Source: Epilithonimonas caeni DSM 17710 (GTDB taxonomy: Bacteria; Bacteroidota; Bacteroidia; Flavobacteriales; Weeksellaceae). Taken from it: 64,000 nucleotides of DNA. This document shows positions 53,920 through 63,339 of the stretch, one piece after another. The notes under the pieces were generated by a model. It searched no databases. It saw only the letters and a list, made by a program, of their open reading frames with translations, and was not told the origin of the DNA. Each line of letters begins with the position of its first letter. The first letter of the stretch is position 1. Both the position numbers and the translations under genes were made by a program. Where the stretch lies: positions 124,001 through 188,000 of the forward strand of contig NZ_AUFK01000013.1 of assembly GCF_000426465.1 (NCBI RefSeq), in the 5' to 3' direction.

Positions 53920-54510
53920 ATGTTTTTAGAAAATACAATTAATCATTCCAAACAAAGCGGTTGGATGGAAGTCATCTGCGGTTCTATGTTCTCCGGAAAG
54001 ACGGAAGAACTTATCAGAAGACTCCGTCGTGCGGAAATGGCTGGCCAGAATGTCGAGATCTTCAAACCGAAAATCGATACAAGATATTCTGATGAAGATG
54101 TGGTTTCCCATAACCAGACGAAAATCCGTAGTACAGCTGTGGAAAGTCCTTCCGAGATTCTTTTGTTGGGTTCTAATTGTGATGTAGTAGCGATAGATGA
54201 AGCCCAGTTTTTTGATGAAAGCATTGTTGATATTGCCAATCAATTGGCAAACAACGGAATACGTGTTATAATTGCCGGATTGGATATGGATTTTCTCGGT
54301 CGCCCATTTGGACCAATGCCAAATCTGATGGCAACGGCAGAATATGTGACCAAAGTCCACGCAATTTGCAAAAGAACTGGAAATCTTGCCAACTATTCTA
54401 TGAGAACTTCCGCAGGAAAGGAGTTGGTAGAACTTGGGGAAACCGAAGCTTACGATGCTGTGAGCAGAAGAGTTTTTGTGGATGAAGTTTTGAAAATCAA
54501 AGAAGATTAA
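53920..54510 (+). CDS. tdk: Thymidine kinase
   Basis: 196 residues, type II TK. The P-loop is GSMFSGKTEELIRRLRRA near residue 22, the lid region FKPKIDTRYSDEDVVSHNQ follows, and the catalytic DEAQFF lies near 93. The thymidine loop has ICKRTGNLANYSMRTSAG, where the usual zinc cysteines (CxxC ... CxxC) are only partly present (ICKR). It phosphorylates thymidine for salvage. The opposite-strand frame over the same bases is a shadow. Confidence 0.95.
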   Translation: MFLENTINHSKQSGWMEVICGSMFSGKTEELIRRLRRAEMAGQNVEIFKPKIDTRYSDEDVVSHNQTKIRSTAVESPSEILLLGSNCDVVAIDEAQFFDESIVDIANQLANNGIRVIIAGLDMDFLGRPFGPMPNLMATAEYVTKVHAICKRTGNLANYSMRTSAGKELVELGETEAYDAVSRRVFVDEVLKIKED

Positions 54511-54564
54511 TGTCATTATTTTAATTAAATTTGTTTAAGTTTTAATAGTAAAAACTATCACAAA

Positions 54565-54903
54565 ATGATATTAGAAATTAAAAATTACATAAAGATAAGC
54601 AATTCAATAGATGAGATTCTGAGGAACTCGCCTTTCAAACTGAAATACATCATTGAGAAAAGCGGAATTTCCGAACCTACATTTTTTCGTAAGATGAAGG
54701 AAAAGAAATTTAATCCTGAAGAGTTGCTTAAGATTGCGGAAATCATTGAACCAGAAGTTAATTCAAAAGATGATATTCTAAAGGCAATTGAAGAAGGATT
54801 GGAAGACGTTAAAAACAGCAGAATAACCGAACATTCTATTGTTATGAGTGAAGCAAAAGAAAGAATTGCAAGAAAGATAAATGAACATCTTTTGGACAAA
54901 TAG
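54565..54903 (+). CDS. Antitoxin-like helix-turn-helix protein
   Basis: 112 residues. The N-terminal half is a small HTH (DEILRNSPFKLKYIIEKSGISEPTFFRKMKEKKF) and the C-terminal half a flexible region (KAIEEGLEDVKNSRITEHSI, MSEAKERIARKINEHL) as in ParD/PHD-type antitoxins of Bacteroidota. The end overlaps the ParE-like toxin by 23 bases, the usual antitoxin-first order. It should neutralise the toxin and repress the operon. Confidence 0.78.
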   Translation: MILEIKNYIKISNSIDEILRNSPFKLKYIIEKSGISEPTFFRKMKEKKFNPEELLKIAEIIEPEVNSKDDILKAIEEGLEDVKNSRITEHSIVMSEAKERIARKINEHLLDK

Positions 54904-55129
54904 AGCGAAATCAGATTTAGAAAATTTGGAAGACTTTCTTATACAAAATTGGGGATTCGATGTATTGGATGATTTTTATGAAATTTTGGAGAGAAGAATT
55001 TCATTGCTTGAAAATGGGAATTTAATTCATCAGAAATATGAAGACACGGATTTTCATAAATTACTAATTACCAAACATAATTCTATTATTTATGAGATTA
55101 ATGAAAATCAAATCAATCTTTTGAATTAA
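54881..55129 (+). CDS. RelE/ParE-type toxin, probably 3'-eroded
   Basis: 82 residues. ParE pattern: FWTNRAKSDLENLEDFLIQNW, ERRISLLENGN, LLITKHNSIIYEINENQINLL. The family usually runs about 95 residues and ends with an F-D-N-R-x-x-P segment; here the frame stops at INLLN. Downstream bases still read LIIF and then NPDSNYKTITGK in other frames, so small indels have cut off the tail. The murF start lies 46 bases further on. Toxicity is doubtful. Confidence 0.75.
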   Translation: MNIFWTNRAKSDLENLEDFLIQNWGFDVLDDFYEILERRISLLENGNLIHQKYEDTDFHKLLITKHNSIIYEINENQINLLN

Positions 55130-55174
55130 TAATTTTCGAAATCCGGATTCTAATTACAAAACAATTACTGGAAA

Positions 55175-57619
55175 GTGAATTACACTTTAAAACAAATATC
55201 CGAAATAACAAATTCGGAAATCGTTGGAAATCAAGATATCAAAATCAAAAATATTGCTTTTGACAGCCGAACGATTTATTCTACAAAAAATACTGCGTTT
55301 CTTGCGATAAGCACCAAGAAAAATTCCGGACAAAAATATATCGATACAGTTATTGAAAAAGGAATTGATACGATTATTACTGAAAATAAAATCGATAATC
55401 CTTCTATTAATCAAATCATTACAAAAAATTCGGTTGAATTTTTACAAACGCTTGCCAAATATCATTTTGAACATTCCAGCATCAATTCGATAGGAATCAC
55501 CGGAAGTAACGGGAAAACTATTCTGAAAGAGTGGTTTTATCAATGTCTTTCCAATGAATTTGCAACGGTAAAGAGCCCGAAAAGTTTTAATTCTCAAATT
55601 GGTTTGCCCCTGTCACTATTGCAAATCGACAGAAAACACGAACTAGGAATCTTTGAAGTTGGAATTTCCAAACCTGATGAAATGGAAAAACAGGAAAATG
55701 TTTTCCACCCGAAGATTGGATTATTAACCCATATTGGAACGGCTCACTCAGCTAATTTCAGTTCCGAAGAAGAATTGATCCATGAAAAATTAAAGCTTTT
55801 CAAAGAATCAGAAATTATATTTTTTAATGCTGATAATGAGTTGACAGACAAACTAATCCGTCAATTATACTCAAGTAAAAAATTAATATCATACGGATTA
55901 AAAAGTAATAATGATATTACGATAATTTCTGATGTTAATGACCGGACTCAGGATATTAGAATCAAATACTTTGATGAAGAATTCTCTATTCCAATCAATC
56001 AAAGAGATGAGGCAACTTTGACCAATGTTCTGGCTTTGATTGGAATTCTGAAAATGTTCAACTTGTCCAATCTTCAAATCAAAGAAAAGATCGATGCGCT
56101 CAAAGCGATTGAAATGCGTCTGGAAAGTATCGAAGGCATCAGAAATAATCTGATTATTAATGATTCTTATAATCTGGATCTGGATTCTTTGAAGATTGCT
56201 TTTCAGTTTATCGGCGAATATAACAAACCTAAAAAATCTCTGATTCTTACAGATATTCTGGATTCTAATGAGAATTCGGAAGAATTATATTCTGAAGTTT
56301 CTGAGCTGGTTAATGAACAAAAATTCGATAAAGTTTTCTTGATTGGTGAGGAAATAAGTTCGTTTTATAAACTATTTAATTCCGAAACCTTTACTTTTAA
56401 TAATACCAATCAATTTATTGAAAGTAAAGTGATTAATGATCTAGAAAATCAAGTTATTCTTCTGAAAGGCGCAAGAAAATTCGAGATTGAAAAAATCAAG
56501 GAAATTCTTGAACTAAGAAAACATGACACAGTTTTGGAAATCAATCTCAATGCGATTCTTCATAACATCAATTTCCATAAATCATTACTAAAACCCGAAA
56601 CCAAAATGATGGCAATGGTAAAGGCTAATGCTTATGGATTAGGAAGTTATGAGATTTCCGAATTTCTTCAGCATCATCATATTGATTATCTTGGTGTTGC
56701 GTTTGCAGATGAAGGTGTTGAACTGAGAAAAAAAGGAATCACAACACCAATTATTGTGATGAACCCTGAACAGCACAGCTATGACAGCATTATCGAATAT
56801 AATCTGGAACCGGAAATATACAGTCTGCGGGTTTTGGAACTCTTCAATGAGCAATTGATAAAATCAGGAAATCAGCAGAAATATCCGATTCATATCAAGC
56901 TGGAAACAGGAATGCATCGGCTTGGTTTTAAGGATTTTGAATTGGATGAATTGATTGAAAAATTAAACTCGATGAATGTAAAAGTTCAGAGTATTTTCAG
57001 CCATTTATCATCTTCGGATATACCCGAAGAAAAGGAATTCACTTGGAAACAATTAGAAACTTTTGAAAAGAATTCGAGTTATTTGATTGAAAAATTAGGC
57101 TATCAGCCAATCCGACATATCCTTAATTCATCAGGAATTACCAATTACACTGATCATCAATATGATATGGTAAGAATTGGAATCGGAATGATTGGAGAAA
57201 CTTCGAATCCTGAAATTAAAAAACAACTGCAGCATTCTGTTAGTTTTAAAACCGTCATATCTCAAATATCAGATGTAAAAACCGGAGAATCAGTTGGTTA
57301 TAGCAGAAGATTCAAAGCTGAACACGATATAAGAATTGCAACAATTCCGGTTGGCTATGCAGACGGAATCCCAAGATTGATTGGAAACAAAGTAGGAAAT
57401 GTCGGAATTAATAACAAACTTAGTCCGATTGTAGGAAGTATTTGTATGGATATGATGATGATCGATGTTGATAATGTAAGTGCAAAAGAAGGTGATTCTG
57501 TAACGATTTTCAATTCGAATCCAACCTTGGAAGAATTTTCAAAATATTGTGGAACAATTACTTATGAAGTGTTAACTTCGATTTCTCCTAGAGTGAAAAG
57601 AATCTATATAAAAAACTAA
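55175..57619 (+). CDS. murF-alr: Bifunctional MurF-alanine racemase
   Basis: 814 residues with a GTG start at 55175. Residues about 1-440 are the Mur ligase domain: nucleotide motif GITGSNGKTILKEWF near 108, FNSQIGLPLSLL, and HIGTAHSANF near 189. Residues about 450-814 are alanine racemase: MAMVKANAYGLGSYEIS with the PLP-Lys near residue 483, and the C-terminal GSICMDMMMIDV. The fused pair provides D-alanine and adds D-Ala-D-Ala to the peptidoglycan precursor. This fusion is usual in Bacteroidota. The next gene starts 2 bases after the stop. Confidence 0.95.
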   Translation: MNYTLKQISEITNSEIVGNQDIKIKNIAFDSRTIYSTKNTAFLAISTKKNSGQKYIDTVIEKGIDTIITENKIDNPSINQIITKNSVEFLQTLAKYHFEHSSINSIGITGSNGKTILKEWFYQCLSNEFATVKSPKSFNSQIGLPLSLLQIDRKHELGIFEVGISKPDEMEKQENVFHPKIGLLTHIGTAHSANFSSEEELIHEKLKLFKESEIIFFNADNELTDKLIRQLYSSKKLISYGLKSNNDITIISDVNDRTQDIRIKYFDEEFSIPINQRDEATLTNVLALIGILKMFNLSNLQIKEKIDALKAIEMRLESIEGIRNNLIINDSYNLDLDSLKIAFQFIGEYNKPKKSLILTDILDSNENSEELYSEVSELVNEQKFDKVFLIGEEISSFYKLFNSETFTFNNTNQFIESKVINDLENQVILLKGARKFEIEKIKEILELRKHDTVLEINLNAILHNINFHKSLLKPETKMMAMVKANAYGLGSYEISEFLQHHHIDYLGVAFADEGVELRKKGITTPIIVMNPEQHSYDSIIEYNLEPEIYSLRVLELFNEQLIKSGNQQKYPIHIKLETGMHRLGFKDFELDELIEKLNSMNVKVQSIFSHLSSSDIPEEKEFTWKQLETFEKNSSYLIEKLGYQPIRHILNSSGITNYTDHQYDMVRIGIGMIGETSNPEIKKQLQHSVSFKTVISQISDVKTGESVGYSRRFKAEHDIRIATIPVGYADGIPRLIGNKVGNVGINNKLSPIVGSICMDMMMIDVDNVSAKEGDSVTIFNSNPTLEEFSKYCGTITYEVLTSISPRVKRIYIKN

Positions 57620-57621
57620 AA

Positions 57622-59781
57622 ATGATTAAGAAACTCTTTTATCTGGTTACTTTTTTGACTTATCTGATGAGTTATTCTCAGGTAAAGGAAAATCTTGTCA
57701 TTCCAAAAAATGCTAAGATCGGGTTATCTCTTTCTGGCGGAGGCGCAAAAGGATTTACACACGTTGGCGTCTTGAAAGTCCTGGACTCTCTTGGTGTTAA
57801 AATCGATTATATTTCCGGAACAAGTATGGGCGCCATTGTCGGCGGTCTATACGCTTCCGGCTATACAGGAAAAGACATTGAGAAAATCGTAATGGATACG
57901 GATTTTTATTCCTTGATAACAGAACCGAAAACCAGACAAGAAACGAGTTTTTTCAATAAAAGCGTTGATAAATATCTCTTCACAGTTCCTCTTAAAAACG
58001 GAAAAATTTCGTTTCCTTCTTCTATTAGTACCGGTCAGAGAAATGTTTATATGCTGAAAGAATTACTTAGAAATGTCTCCAATATTGATGATTTTTCCAA
58101 ACTTCCTATTGCATTTATGTGTATAGGGACCAATCTCGAAAGTGGTGAAATGAAGATTTTCGAAAAAGGCGATTTGGTTTCGTCTATTATGGCGAGTTCC
58201 GCTTTTCCTTCGCTTTTGGATCCGGTGAAAATTGGAGACAGTCTTTATGTTGACGGTGCAATGACGGTCAATTACCCTTCAAAACCTCTGAAGGATAAAG
58301 GCATCGATATTGTTATTGGTGTCGACCTTAACCAACCATTGGCCAAACGTGATAATCTCAACAACATTATTTCTATTCTGAATCAAATCATTGACTTCGG
58401 AATCCATAAAGAAACGAAAAATCAATATAAGTACACTGATATCAACATCAAACCAGACCTTACCGGAATGACCGCTACAAGTTATGATGATAAACGGAAA
58501 ATCCTTGACAGCGGTTATGTGGAGGCTCAAAAATATGTTGATATTCTTAACGAATTACCCAAGCGTAGTTTCCAAAGAGTAAGGTCATCTATTAATCCTA
58601 TTTACTCCAGTGTTTACAAAATAGACAGTCTTGTCGTTGAAAATGGCAGAATATATAAGTCCAACTATATTCGTGGAAAAATGGGACTCAAATTGCCTTC
58701 TATGCAGACCTATGGAAGCATCAACAAGATGATTGATAAGCTTTATGCAACCAACAATTATAAATTCATCAATTACGATATCGTTCAGGAAAATAACGGA
58801 AGTTATCTCAAATTATATGTTACAGAAGACGATTCCAGACATTTTCTGAAGTTTGGACTTCATTACGACGAAGTTTTCAAGACCGGATTACTCTTGAATT
58901 ATTCTGCAAAAAGATTGTTGTTTAGAAATTCCAATTTGTCATTAGATGTTGTAATTGGAGATAACCCCAGATATTACTTCAATTATTTTATAGATAATGG
59001 TTACATTCCGGGCTTTGGAATTTATTCTACAGGAATGACTTTCGACCTCAAAAACTTTGATAACAATACAACCGAAACTTGGGACTGGTTCAGAAATGAG
59101 GTATTCTTACAATCTGTCTGGAAAGACAAATTTGCAATTGGTGGCGGTTTGAGCCACGATTATTTTGAAAGTGATGTAAACGGCTCAAATAAAAATGTAG
59201 AAAAATATATCAGTCCGTATCTATTTCTGAAAAGTGACACTCAAAATGACAAAGATTTTCCAACCAAAGGATTTTATCTTAATGCTGAAGGAAAAATTAT
59301 CGACCTCTTTAATTCAGAATTAGAGAAAAAACCAATCACTATAAAAGCTGATATCAAGATGAATTTCTACATTTCAAAGATGTTCACTTACCGCTTAAAT
59401 CTATATGGTGGAATTACAATAGGAGAAGAAACCTTGCCTTCGTTTTATAAATATAGAGTTGGCGGAATTTTTGAGCAGTCTATTGTGAATTTCAAAAGAT
59501 TGAATGGTTATCAATTTGCTTCTTTGGCGGATAACAACATTTTCATCGCATCCAATGATTTCCAGTTGAGATTCAGTAAAAACTATTTTTTAGTTGGTAA
59601 TTTCAGTCTTGCAAATATGTTCAGCTCTATAAAATTCGAAGAAGCGGCAAAACTTAATTACAGTTCACTAGGACTTACAGCAGGCTACAAATCTCCTTTC
59701 GGGCAGATAAAAATCAATTACAGCAAATCTCTCAACAAACATAAAGGCGTTTTCAGTGTCATCTTAGGACATTGGTTTTAA
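57622..59781 (+). CDS. Patatin-like phospholipase with outer-membrane barrel (PlpD-type)
   Basis: 719 residues with a signal peptide (LFYLVTFLTYLMSYSQ). Patatin domain (about 30-330): oxyanion hole LSLSGGGAKGFTHVGV, catalytic Ser in GTSMG and Asp in VDGAMTVNYP. The following ~100 residues resemble a POTRA, and the C-terminal ~300 are barrel strands (KFGLHYDEVFKTGLLLNYSA, FYLNAEGKIID, LGLTAGYKSPFGQIKINYS) ending SVILGHWF. PlpD-type proteins are two-part autotransporters that display a phospholipase. It is co-transcribed with murF-alr and ybeY. Confidence 0.92.
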   Translation: MIKKLFYLVTFLTYLMSYSQVKENLVIPKNAKIGLSLSGGGAKGFTHVGVLKVLDSLGVKIDYISGTSMGAIVGGLYASGYTGKDIEKIVMDTDFYSLITEPKTRQETSFFNKSVDKYLFTVPLKNGKISFPSSISTGQRNVYMLKELLRNVSNIDDFSKLPIAFMCIGTNLESGEMKIFEKGDLVSSIMASSAFPSLLDPVKIGDSLYVDGAMTVNYPSKPLKDKGIDIVIGVDLNQPLAKRDNLNNIISILNQIIDFGIHKETKNQYKYTDINIKPDLTGMTATSYDDKRKILDSGYVEAQKYVDILNELPKRSFQRVRSSINPIYSSVYKIDSLVVENGRIYKSNYIRGKMGLKLPSMQTYGSINKMIDKLYATNNYKFINYDIVQENNGSYLKLYVTEDDSRHFLKFGLHYDEVFKTGLLLNYSAKRLLFRNSNLSLDVVIGDNPRYYFNYFIDNGYIPGFGIYSTGMTFDLKNFDNNTTETWDWFRNEVFLQSVWKDKFAIGGGLSHDYFESDVNGSNKNVEKYISPYLFLKSDTQNDKDFPTKGFYLNAEGKIIDLFNSELEKKPITIKADIKMNFYISKMFTYRLNLYGGITIGEETLPSFYKYRVGGIFEQSIVNFKRLNGYQFASLADNNIFIASNDFQLRFSKNYFLVGNFSLANMFSSIKFEEAAKLNYSSLGLTAGYKSPFGQIKINYSKSLNKHKGVFSVILGHWF

Positions 59782-59785
59782 AAAT

Positions 59786-60202
59786 ATGATAAACTATTTT
59801 TTTGAAGAAATTGACAAAGTAGAAATCCATTCAAAAACATCAGAATGGCTGGAAAATTTGATTCAGGCAGAGAACAAAAAGCTTGGTGAGATCAATTATA
59901 TTTTTTGCGACGACGAGTATCTTCTCAAGGTCAATCAGGATTATCTCAACCATGATTATTACACAGACATTATCACATTTGACTATGTGAAGGGAAAAAC
60001 CATTTCGGGAGATATTTTCGTATCTTTGCCGCGCATTTTGGACAACGCTTCTACCCTATCCCAAAACTTTGAATCAGAATTCAATCGCATTTTGGCTCAC
60101 GGAATTCTTCATCTTTGCGGATACAAGGATAAAACCGAAGAAGAACAAACCCAGATGCGAGCAAAAGAAGATTTTTATATCAATCAATTTAAAAATTTTT
60201 AG
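59786..60202 (+). CDS. ybeY: rRNA maturation RNase YbeY
   Basis: 138 residues. The metal site is ILAHGILHLCGYKDKTEEE near 105, the YbeY HGxLHLxGY pattern, in which the third His ligand is not at the standard place (GYKDK instead of GYDH), as in other flavobacterial versions. ITFDYVKGKTISGDIFVSL is the conserved substrate strand. It processes 16S rRNA 3' ends. It is 4 bases after the patatin gene. Confidence 0.93.
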   Translation: MINYFFEEIDKVEIHSKTSEWLENLIQAENKKLGEINYIFCDDEYLLKVNQDYLNHDYYTDIITFDYVKGKTISGDIFVSLPRILDNASTLSQNFESEFNRILAHGILHLCGYKDKTEEEQTQMRAKEDFYINQFKNF

Positions 60203-60298
60203 GAGCTATTTCCCGCTTTCCGCTCATACTCCTCACGCCAATGCTTTTTCCAAAGCTAGTTGCGGGGTAACCGCTACAATCGGGGCTAGTTCTAATTA
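60203..60298. repeat. GC-richer REP-like sequence
   Basis: About 95 bases beginning GGAGCTATTTCCCGC and ending ATCGGGGCTAG, clearly richer in G and C than its surroundings. Ends are weakly inverted (GCTATTTCCCG versus CTAGCCCCGA). It looks like a dispersed intergenic repeat seen in flavobacteria, but only one copy is in this window. Confidence 0.4.
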
Positions 60299-60305
60299 TG
60301 GTCAA

Positions 60306-60321
60306 TGTTCCACGTGAAACA
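60306..60321. other. parS: parS-type site 1
   Basis: TGTTCCACGTGAAACA equals the consensus bacterial ParB-binding site (TGTTNCACGTGAAACA) at every position. It is embedded in the near-palindrome AATGTTCCACGTGAAACATT and lies 21 bases upstream of mnmG. Confidence 0.85.
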
Positions 60322-60341
60322 TTACCTTTAAAATATAGAAT

Positions 60342-62204
60342 ATGATAAGCGAAATATATGACGTAATTGTAGTTGGAGCTGGTCACGCAGGTTGCGAGGC
60401 TGCTGCTGCTGCTGCCAATCTTGGTTCAAAAACACTCCTTGTCACAATGAATATGCAAACCATTGGACAAATGAGCTGTAACCCTGCAATGGGAGGAATT
60501 GCAAAGGGACAAATTGTAAGAGAAATCGATGCAATGGGTGGTTATTCCGGCATTATAGCGGATAAATCTGCCATTCAATTCAAGATGCTGAACCTTTCCA
60601 AAGGCCCTGCAATGTGGTCTCCAAGAACACAGAATGATAGAATGATGTTTGCAGAAGAATGGCGATTAGCTCTGGAAAATACACCAAATCTTGACTTTTT
60701 CCAGGATATGGTGAAGAGCCTTATTATAGAAAATAACAAAGTAGCTGGTGTTGTAACTTCCCTTGGAATCGAAATCAAAGCTAAATCTGTAGTACTTACT
60801 AATGGAACTTTTCTTAACGGACTAATTCACGTTGGAGATAAACAATTAGGAGGTGGAAGAATGGGAGAACCAAGAGCTTTCGGAATCACAGAACAATTGG
60901 TTTCTTTAGGTTTTGAAGCCGGTAGAATGAAAACCGGAACGCCGCCACGTGTGGACGGAAGAAGTCTGGATTATTCTAAAATGGAGGAACAAAAAGGCGA
61001 CGAAAAACCACAGAAATTCAGTTATTTAGATACTCCTAAATTAACTAAACAATTAAGCTGTCATATTGTTTATACCAACGAGACAGTTCACGATATTTTA
61101 CGTGAAGGATTTGACAGAAGCCCAATGTTTAACGGAACTATTCAGAGTTTAGGTCCAAGATATTGCCCAAGTATTGAGGATAAAATCAATCGTTTTGCGG
61201 AGAGAAATAGACATCAGCTATTCGTAGAACCAGAAGGTTGGAAAACCGTAGAAATCTATGTTAATGGCTTCAGTTCTTCTCTTCCGGAAGATGTTCAAAT
61301 CAAAGCAATGAAACACATTCCAGGTTTTGAAAATGTGAAGGTTTTCCGTCCTGGTTATGCCATAGAATATGATTACTTCCCCCCTACCCAATTGAATCAC
61401 ACACTGGAAACAAAATTGGTAGAAAACCTTTATTTTGCCGGTCAAATCAACGGAACAACAGGTTATGAAGAAGCTGCCGGACAAGGCTTAATTGCCGGAA
61501 TCAATGCCCATAATAAAGTTCACGATAAAGGAGAATTTATCTTAAATAGAGATGAAGCTTATATCGGTGTTCTTATTGATGATTTGATTACAAAAGGAAC
61601 TGAAGAACCTTACAGAATGTTCACTTCCAGAGCAGAATACAGATTGCTTCTCAGACAAGATAATGCGGATATCAGGTTAACGGAAAAAGCTTTTAATCTC
61701 GGTCTAGCAAAAGAAGAAAGATTAAGAAAAGTTGAAGAAAAAATCGCAAAAAGTGAGGAATTAGAGACATTCCTTAGAGAAACTTCGCTTAAACCAGGAA
61801 TTATAAATCCTATTCTTGAAACCATAGAATCCTCCCCTGTTGACCAAGCTTACAGAGCTGCACAAATTTTGACCCGTCCTAATATGACTTTGGAAAGATT
61901 AGAAGCGATTGAAACCATAAAAGATGTAGCATCCAGTTACGAAGATGAAGTAAGAGAACAAGCAGAAATCAATATCAAATATAAAGGTTACATCGAGAAA
62001 GAAAAGGAAAATGTAGCTAAACTGAACAGATTAGAAACAATCAGAATTCCTGAAGATTTTGATTACACCAAAATCATTTCCCTTTCTGCAGAAGCTAAAC
62101 AAAAAATGGGTAAAGTAAAACCCAAAACTATTGCACAAGCAGGCAGAATTAGTGGAGTTTCTCCGGCTGATATTAATGTACTTTTGATTTATTTAGGTAG
62201 ATAA
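60342..62204 (+). CDS. mnmG: tRNA uridine-5-carboxymethylaminomethyl synthase MnmG
   Basis: 620 residues, full length. FAD motif VVGAGHAGCEAAAAAANLG near residue 10, CNPAMGGIAKGQIVREID near 45, GRMGEPRAFGITEQLVSLGF near 170, GRMKTGTPPRVDGRSLDY and YEEAAGQGLIAGINAHNK near 380 are all MnmG hallmarks. With MnmE it modifies wobble uridines. It is flanked on both sides by identical parS-type sites. Confidence 0.97.
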   Translation: MISEIYDVIVVGAGHAGCEAAAAAANLGSKTLLVTMNMQTIGQMSCNPAMGGIAKGQIVREIDAMGGYSGIIADKSAIQFKMLNLSKGPAMWSPRTQNDRMMFAEEWRLALENTPNLDFFQDMVKSLIIENNKVAGVVTSLGIEIKAKSVVLTNGTFLNGLIHVGDKQLGGGRMGEPRAFGITEQLVSLGFEAGRMKTGTPPRVDGRSLDYSKMEEQKGDEKPQKFSYLDTPKLTKQLSCHIVYTNETVHDILREGFDRSPMFNGTIQSLGPRYCPSIEDKINRFAERNRHQLFVEPEGWKTVEIYVNGFSSSLPEDVQIKAMKHIPGFENVKVFRPGYAIEYDYFPPTQLNHTLETKLVENLYFAGQINGTTGYEEAAGQGLIAGINAHNKVHDKGEFILNRDEAYIGVLIDDLITKGTEEPYRMFTSRAEYRLLLRQDNADIRLTEKAFNLGLAKEERLRKVEEKIAKSEELETFLRETSLKPGIINPILETIESSPVDQAYRAAQILTRPNMTLERLEAIETIKDVASSYEDEVREQAEINIKYKGYIEKEKENVAKLNRLETIRIPEDFDYTKIISLSAEAKQKMGKVKPKTIAQAGRISGVSPADINVLLIYLGR

Positions 62205-62212
62205 AATATAGA

Positions 62213-62228
62213 TGTTCCACGTGAAACA
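62213..62228. other. parS: parS-type site 2
   Basis: A second TGTTCCACGTGAAACA, identical over 16 bases to the site at 60306, eight bases after the mnmG stop codon. The conserved core CACGTG is central in both. Confidence 0.85.
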
Positions 62229-62296
62229 TTATATATGCAAAGTTCAAAATTGATTATAATGCTTTGATTTCTGAACTTTAAATTTTGAATTAATTT

Positions 62297-63118
62297 ATGA
62301 AAATTAAAGACCATTTTCTTACACAAGAAGAATTTGAAATTGTAGAAACGGAAACAAAAGGTGTTTTCAAAACTACTCCTATTCCATCTAATATTTCAAG
62401 ATATTATGAAAGCGAAGATTATATTTCACATCATCAGGATACGGGAAGTTTGAAAGAAAAACTTTATAAATTTTTACAGTCTTTTAATCTTCAATACAAA
62501 AAAAATATTCTTGTAGATAGAATCAAAAAAGGTTCTAGGGTTTTGGATTATGGTTGCGGTGCCGGAGAATTTGTAAAATATATTGAAAATGATTTCCAAA
62601 CTTTTGGATTTGAACCCAATTCAGATGCCAGAAATGCTGCAATCAATAAAGTTCAAAAAGCTAAAATTATTGATGAGATTTCTTCAATAGAAAATAAATC
62701 TTTAGATGCAATTACATTATGGCATGTTTTCGAACATATCGAAAATCAGAGTGAAATGTTAGAAATATTTAATCAGAAATTAAAAGAAAAAGGTTTGCTA
62801 ATTATTGCTGTTCCAAATCCAACTTCGTACGATGCGAAACACTATAAAGAATTTTGGGCAGCGTATGATGTTCCAAGACATATCTATCATTTTTCAAAAA
62901 ATGGAATGGAAGATCTGATTTCAAAAAATCCGGATTGGAAATTAAGAAAAATAAAACCGCTCCTACTCGATTCATTTTATATCTCGATGTTGAGTGAAAA
63001 ATATAAGAAATCATCACTTTTTTGGCTAAAAGCAATTATTCATGGAACGATTTCGAACGTAAAGGCTCTTTTTTCGAACGAATTTTCAAGTTTGATATAC
63101 ATTATCGAAAAAAAATAG
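62297..63118 (+). CDS. Class I SAM-dependent methyltransferase
   Basis: 273 residues. The SAM-binding motif is SRVLDYGCGAGEFVKYIE near residue 75, with FGFEPNSDARNAA after it and the post-motif ITLWHVFEHIENQSEMLEIF near 135 and GLLIIAVPNPTSYDA near 170. The N-terminus has no signature. WHVFEHI is frequent in methyltransferases acting on small or sugar molecules in flavobacterial surface-glycan or ubiquinone-like pathways, but the substrate is not known. Starts at ATG 62297. Confidence 0.83.
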   Translation: MKIKDHFLTQEEFEIVETETKGVFKTTPIPSNISRYYESEDYISHHQDTGSLKEKLYKFLQSFNLQYKKNILVDRIKKGSRVLDYGCGAGEFVKYIENDFQTFGFEPNSDARNAAINKVQKAKIIDEISSIENKSLDAITLWHVFEHIENQSEMLEIFNQKLKEKGLLIIAVPNPTSYDAKHYKEFWAAYDVPRHIYHFSKNGMEDLISKNPDWKLRKIKPLLLDSFYISMLSEKYKKSSLFWLKAIIHGTISNVKALFSNEFSSLIYIIEKK

Positions 63119-63287
63119 AAAATCGATTTTTGATACAATTCTGAAAGCCAATTTTCAGCCATTTTGTTCAAAAATTGTTAATAAATACAAAATTTGGAAA
63201 TTATTCAGTCATTTTTGATTTCCAATTAAAGTCGCTAAGAATCGCTTAAAAAATTTTTACTCAAACACTTTTCAAGTTTAGACAAAT

Positions 63288-63315
63288 AAAAACCAACAAT
63301 TTTTTGTTGGTTTTT
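63288..63315 (-). terminator. Intrinsic terminator of pgk
   Basis: AAAAACCAACA / TGTTGGTTTTT stem with a six-base loop and T-rich flank, 24 bases past the pgk stop codon at 63340. Confidence 0.85.
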
Positions 63316-63339
63316 AAATTTATATAGAAAAATAAATTT

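Noticed and set aside
53926-54516. Minus-strand 196-codon frame over tdk
   Set aside because: Shadow of the thymidine kinase frame, which has P-loop and catalytic motifs; the antisense product has no recognisable feature.
62239-62289. Nested inverted repeats AAAGTTCA/TGAACTTT and TTCAAAATT/AATTTTGAA after mnmG
   Set aside because: AT-rich with a long loop and no U-tract; too weak to call a terminator or element.
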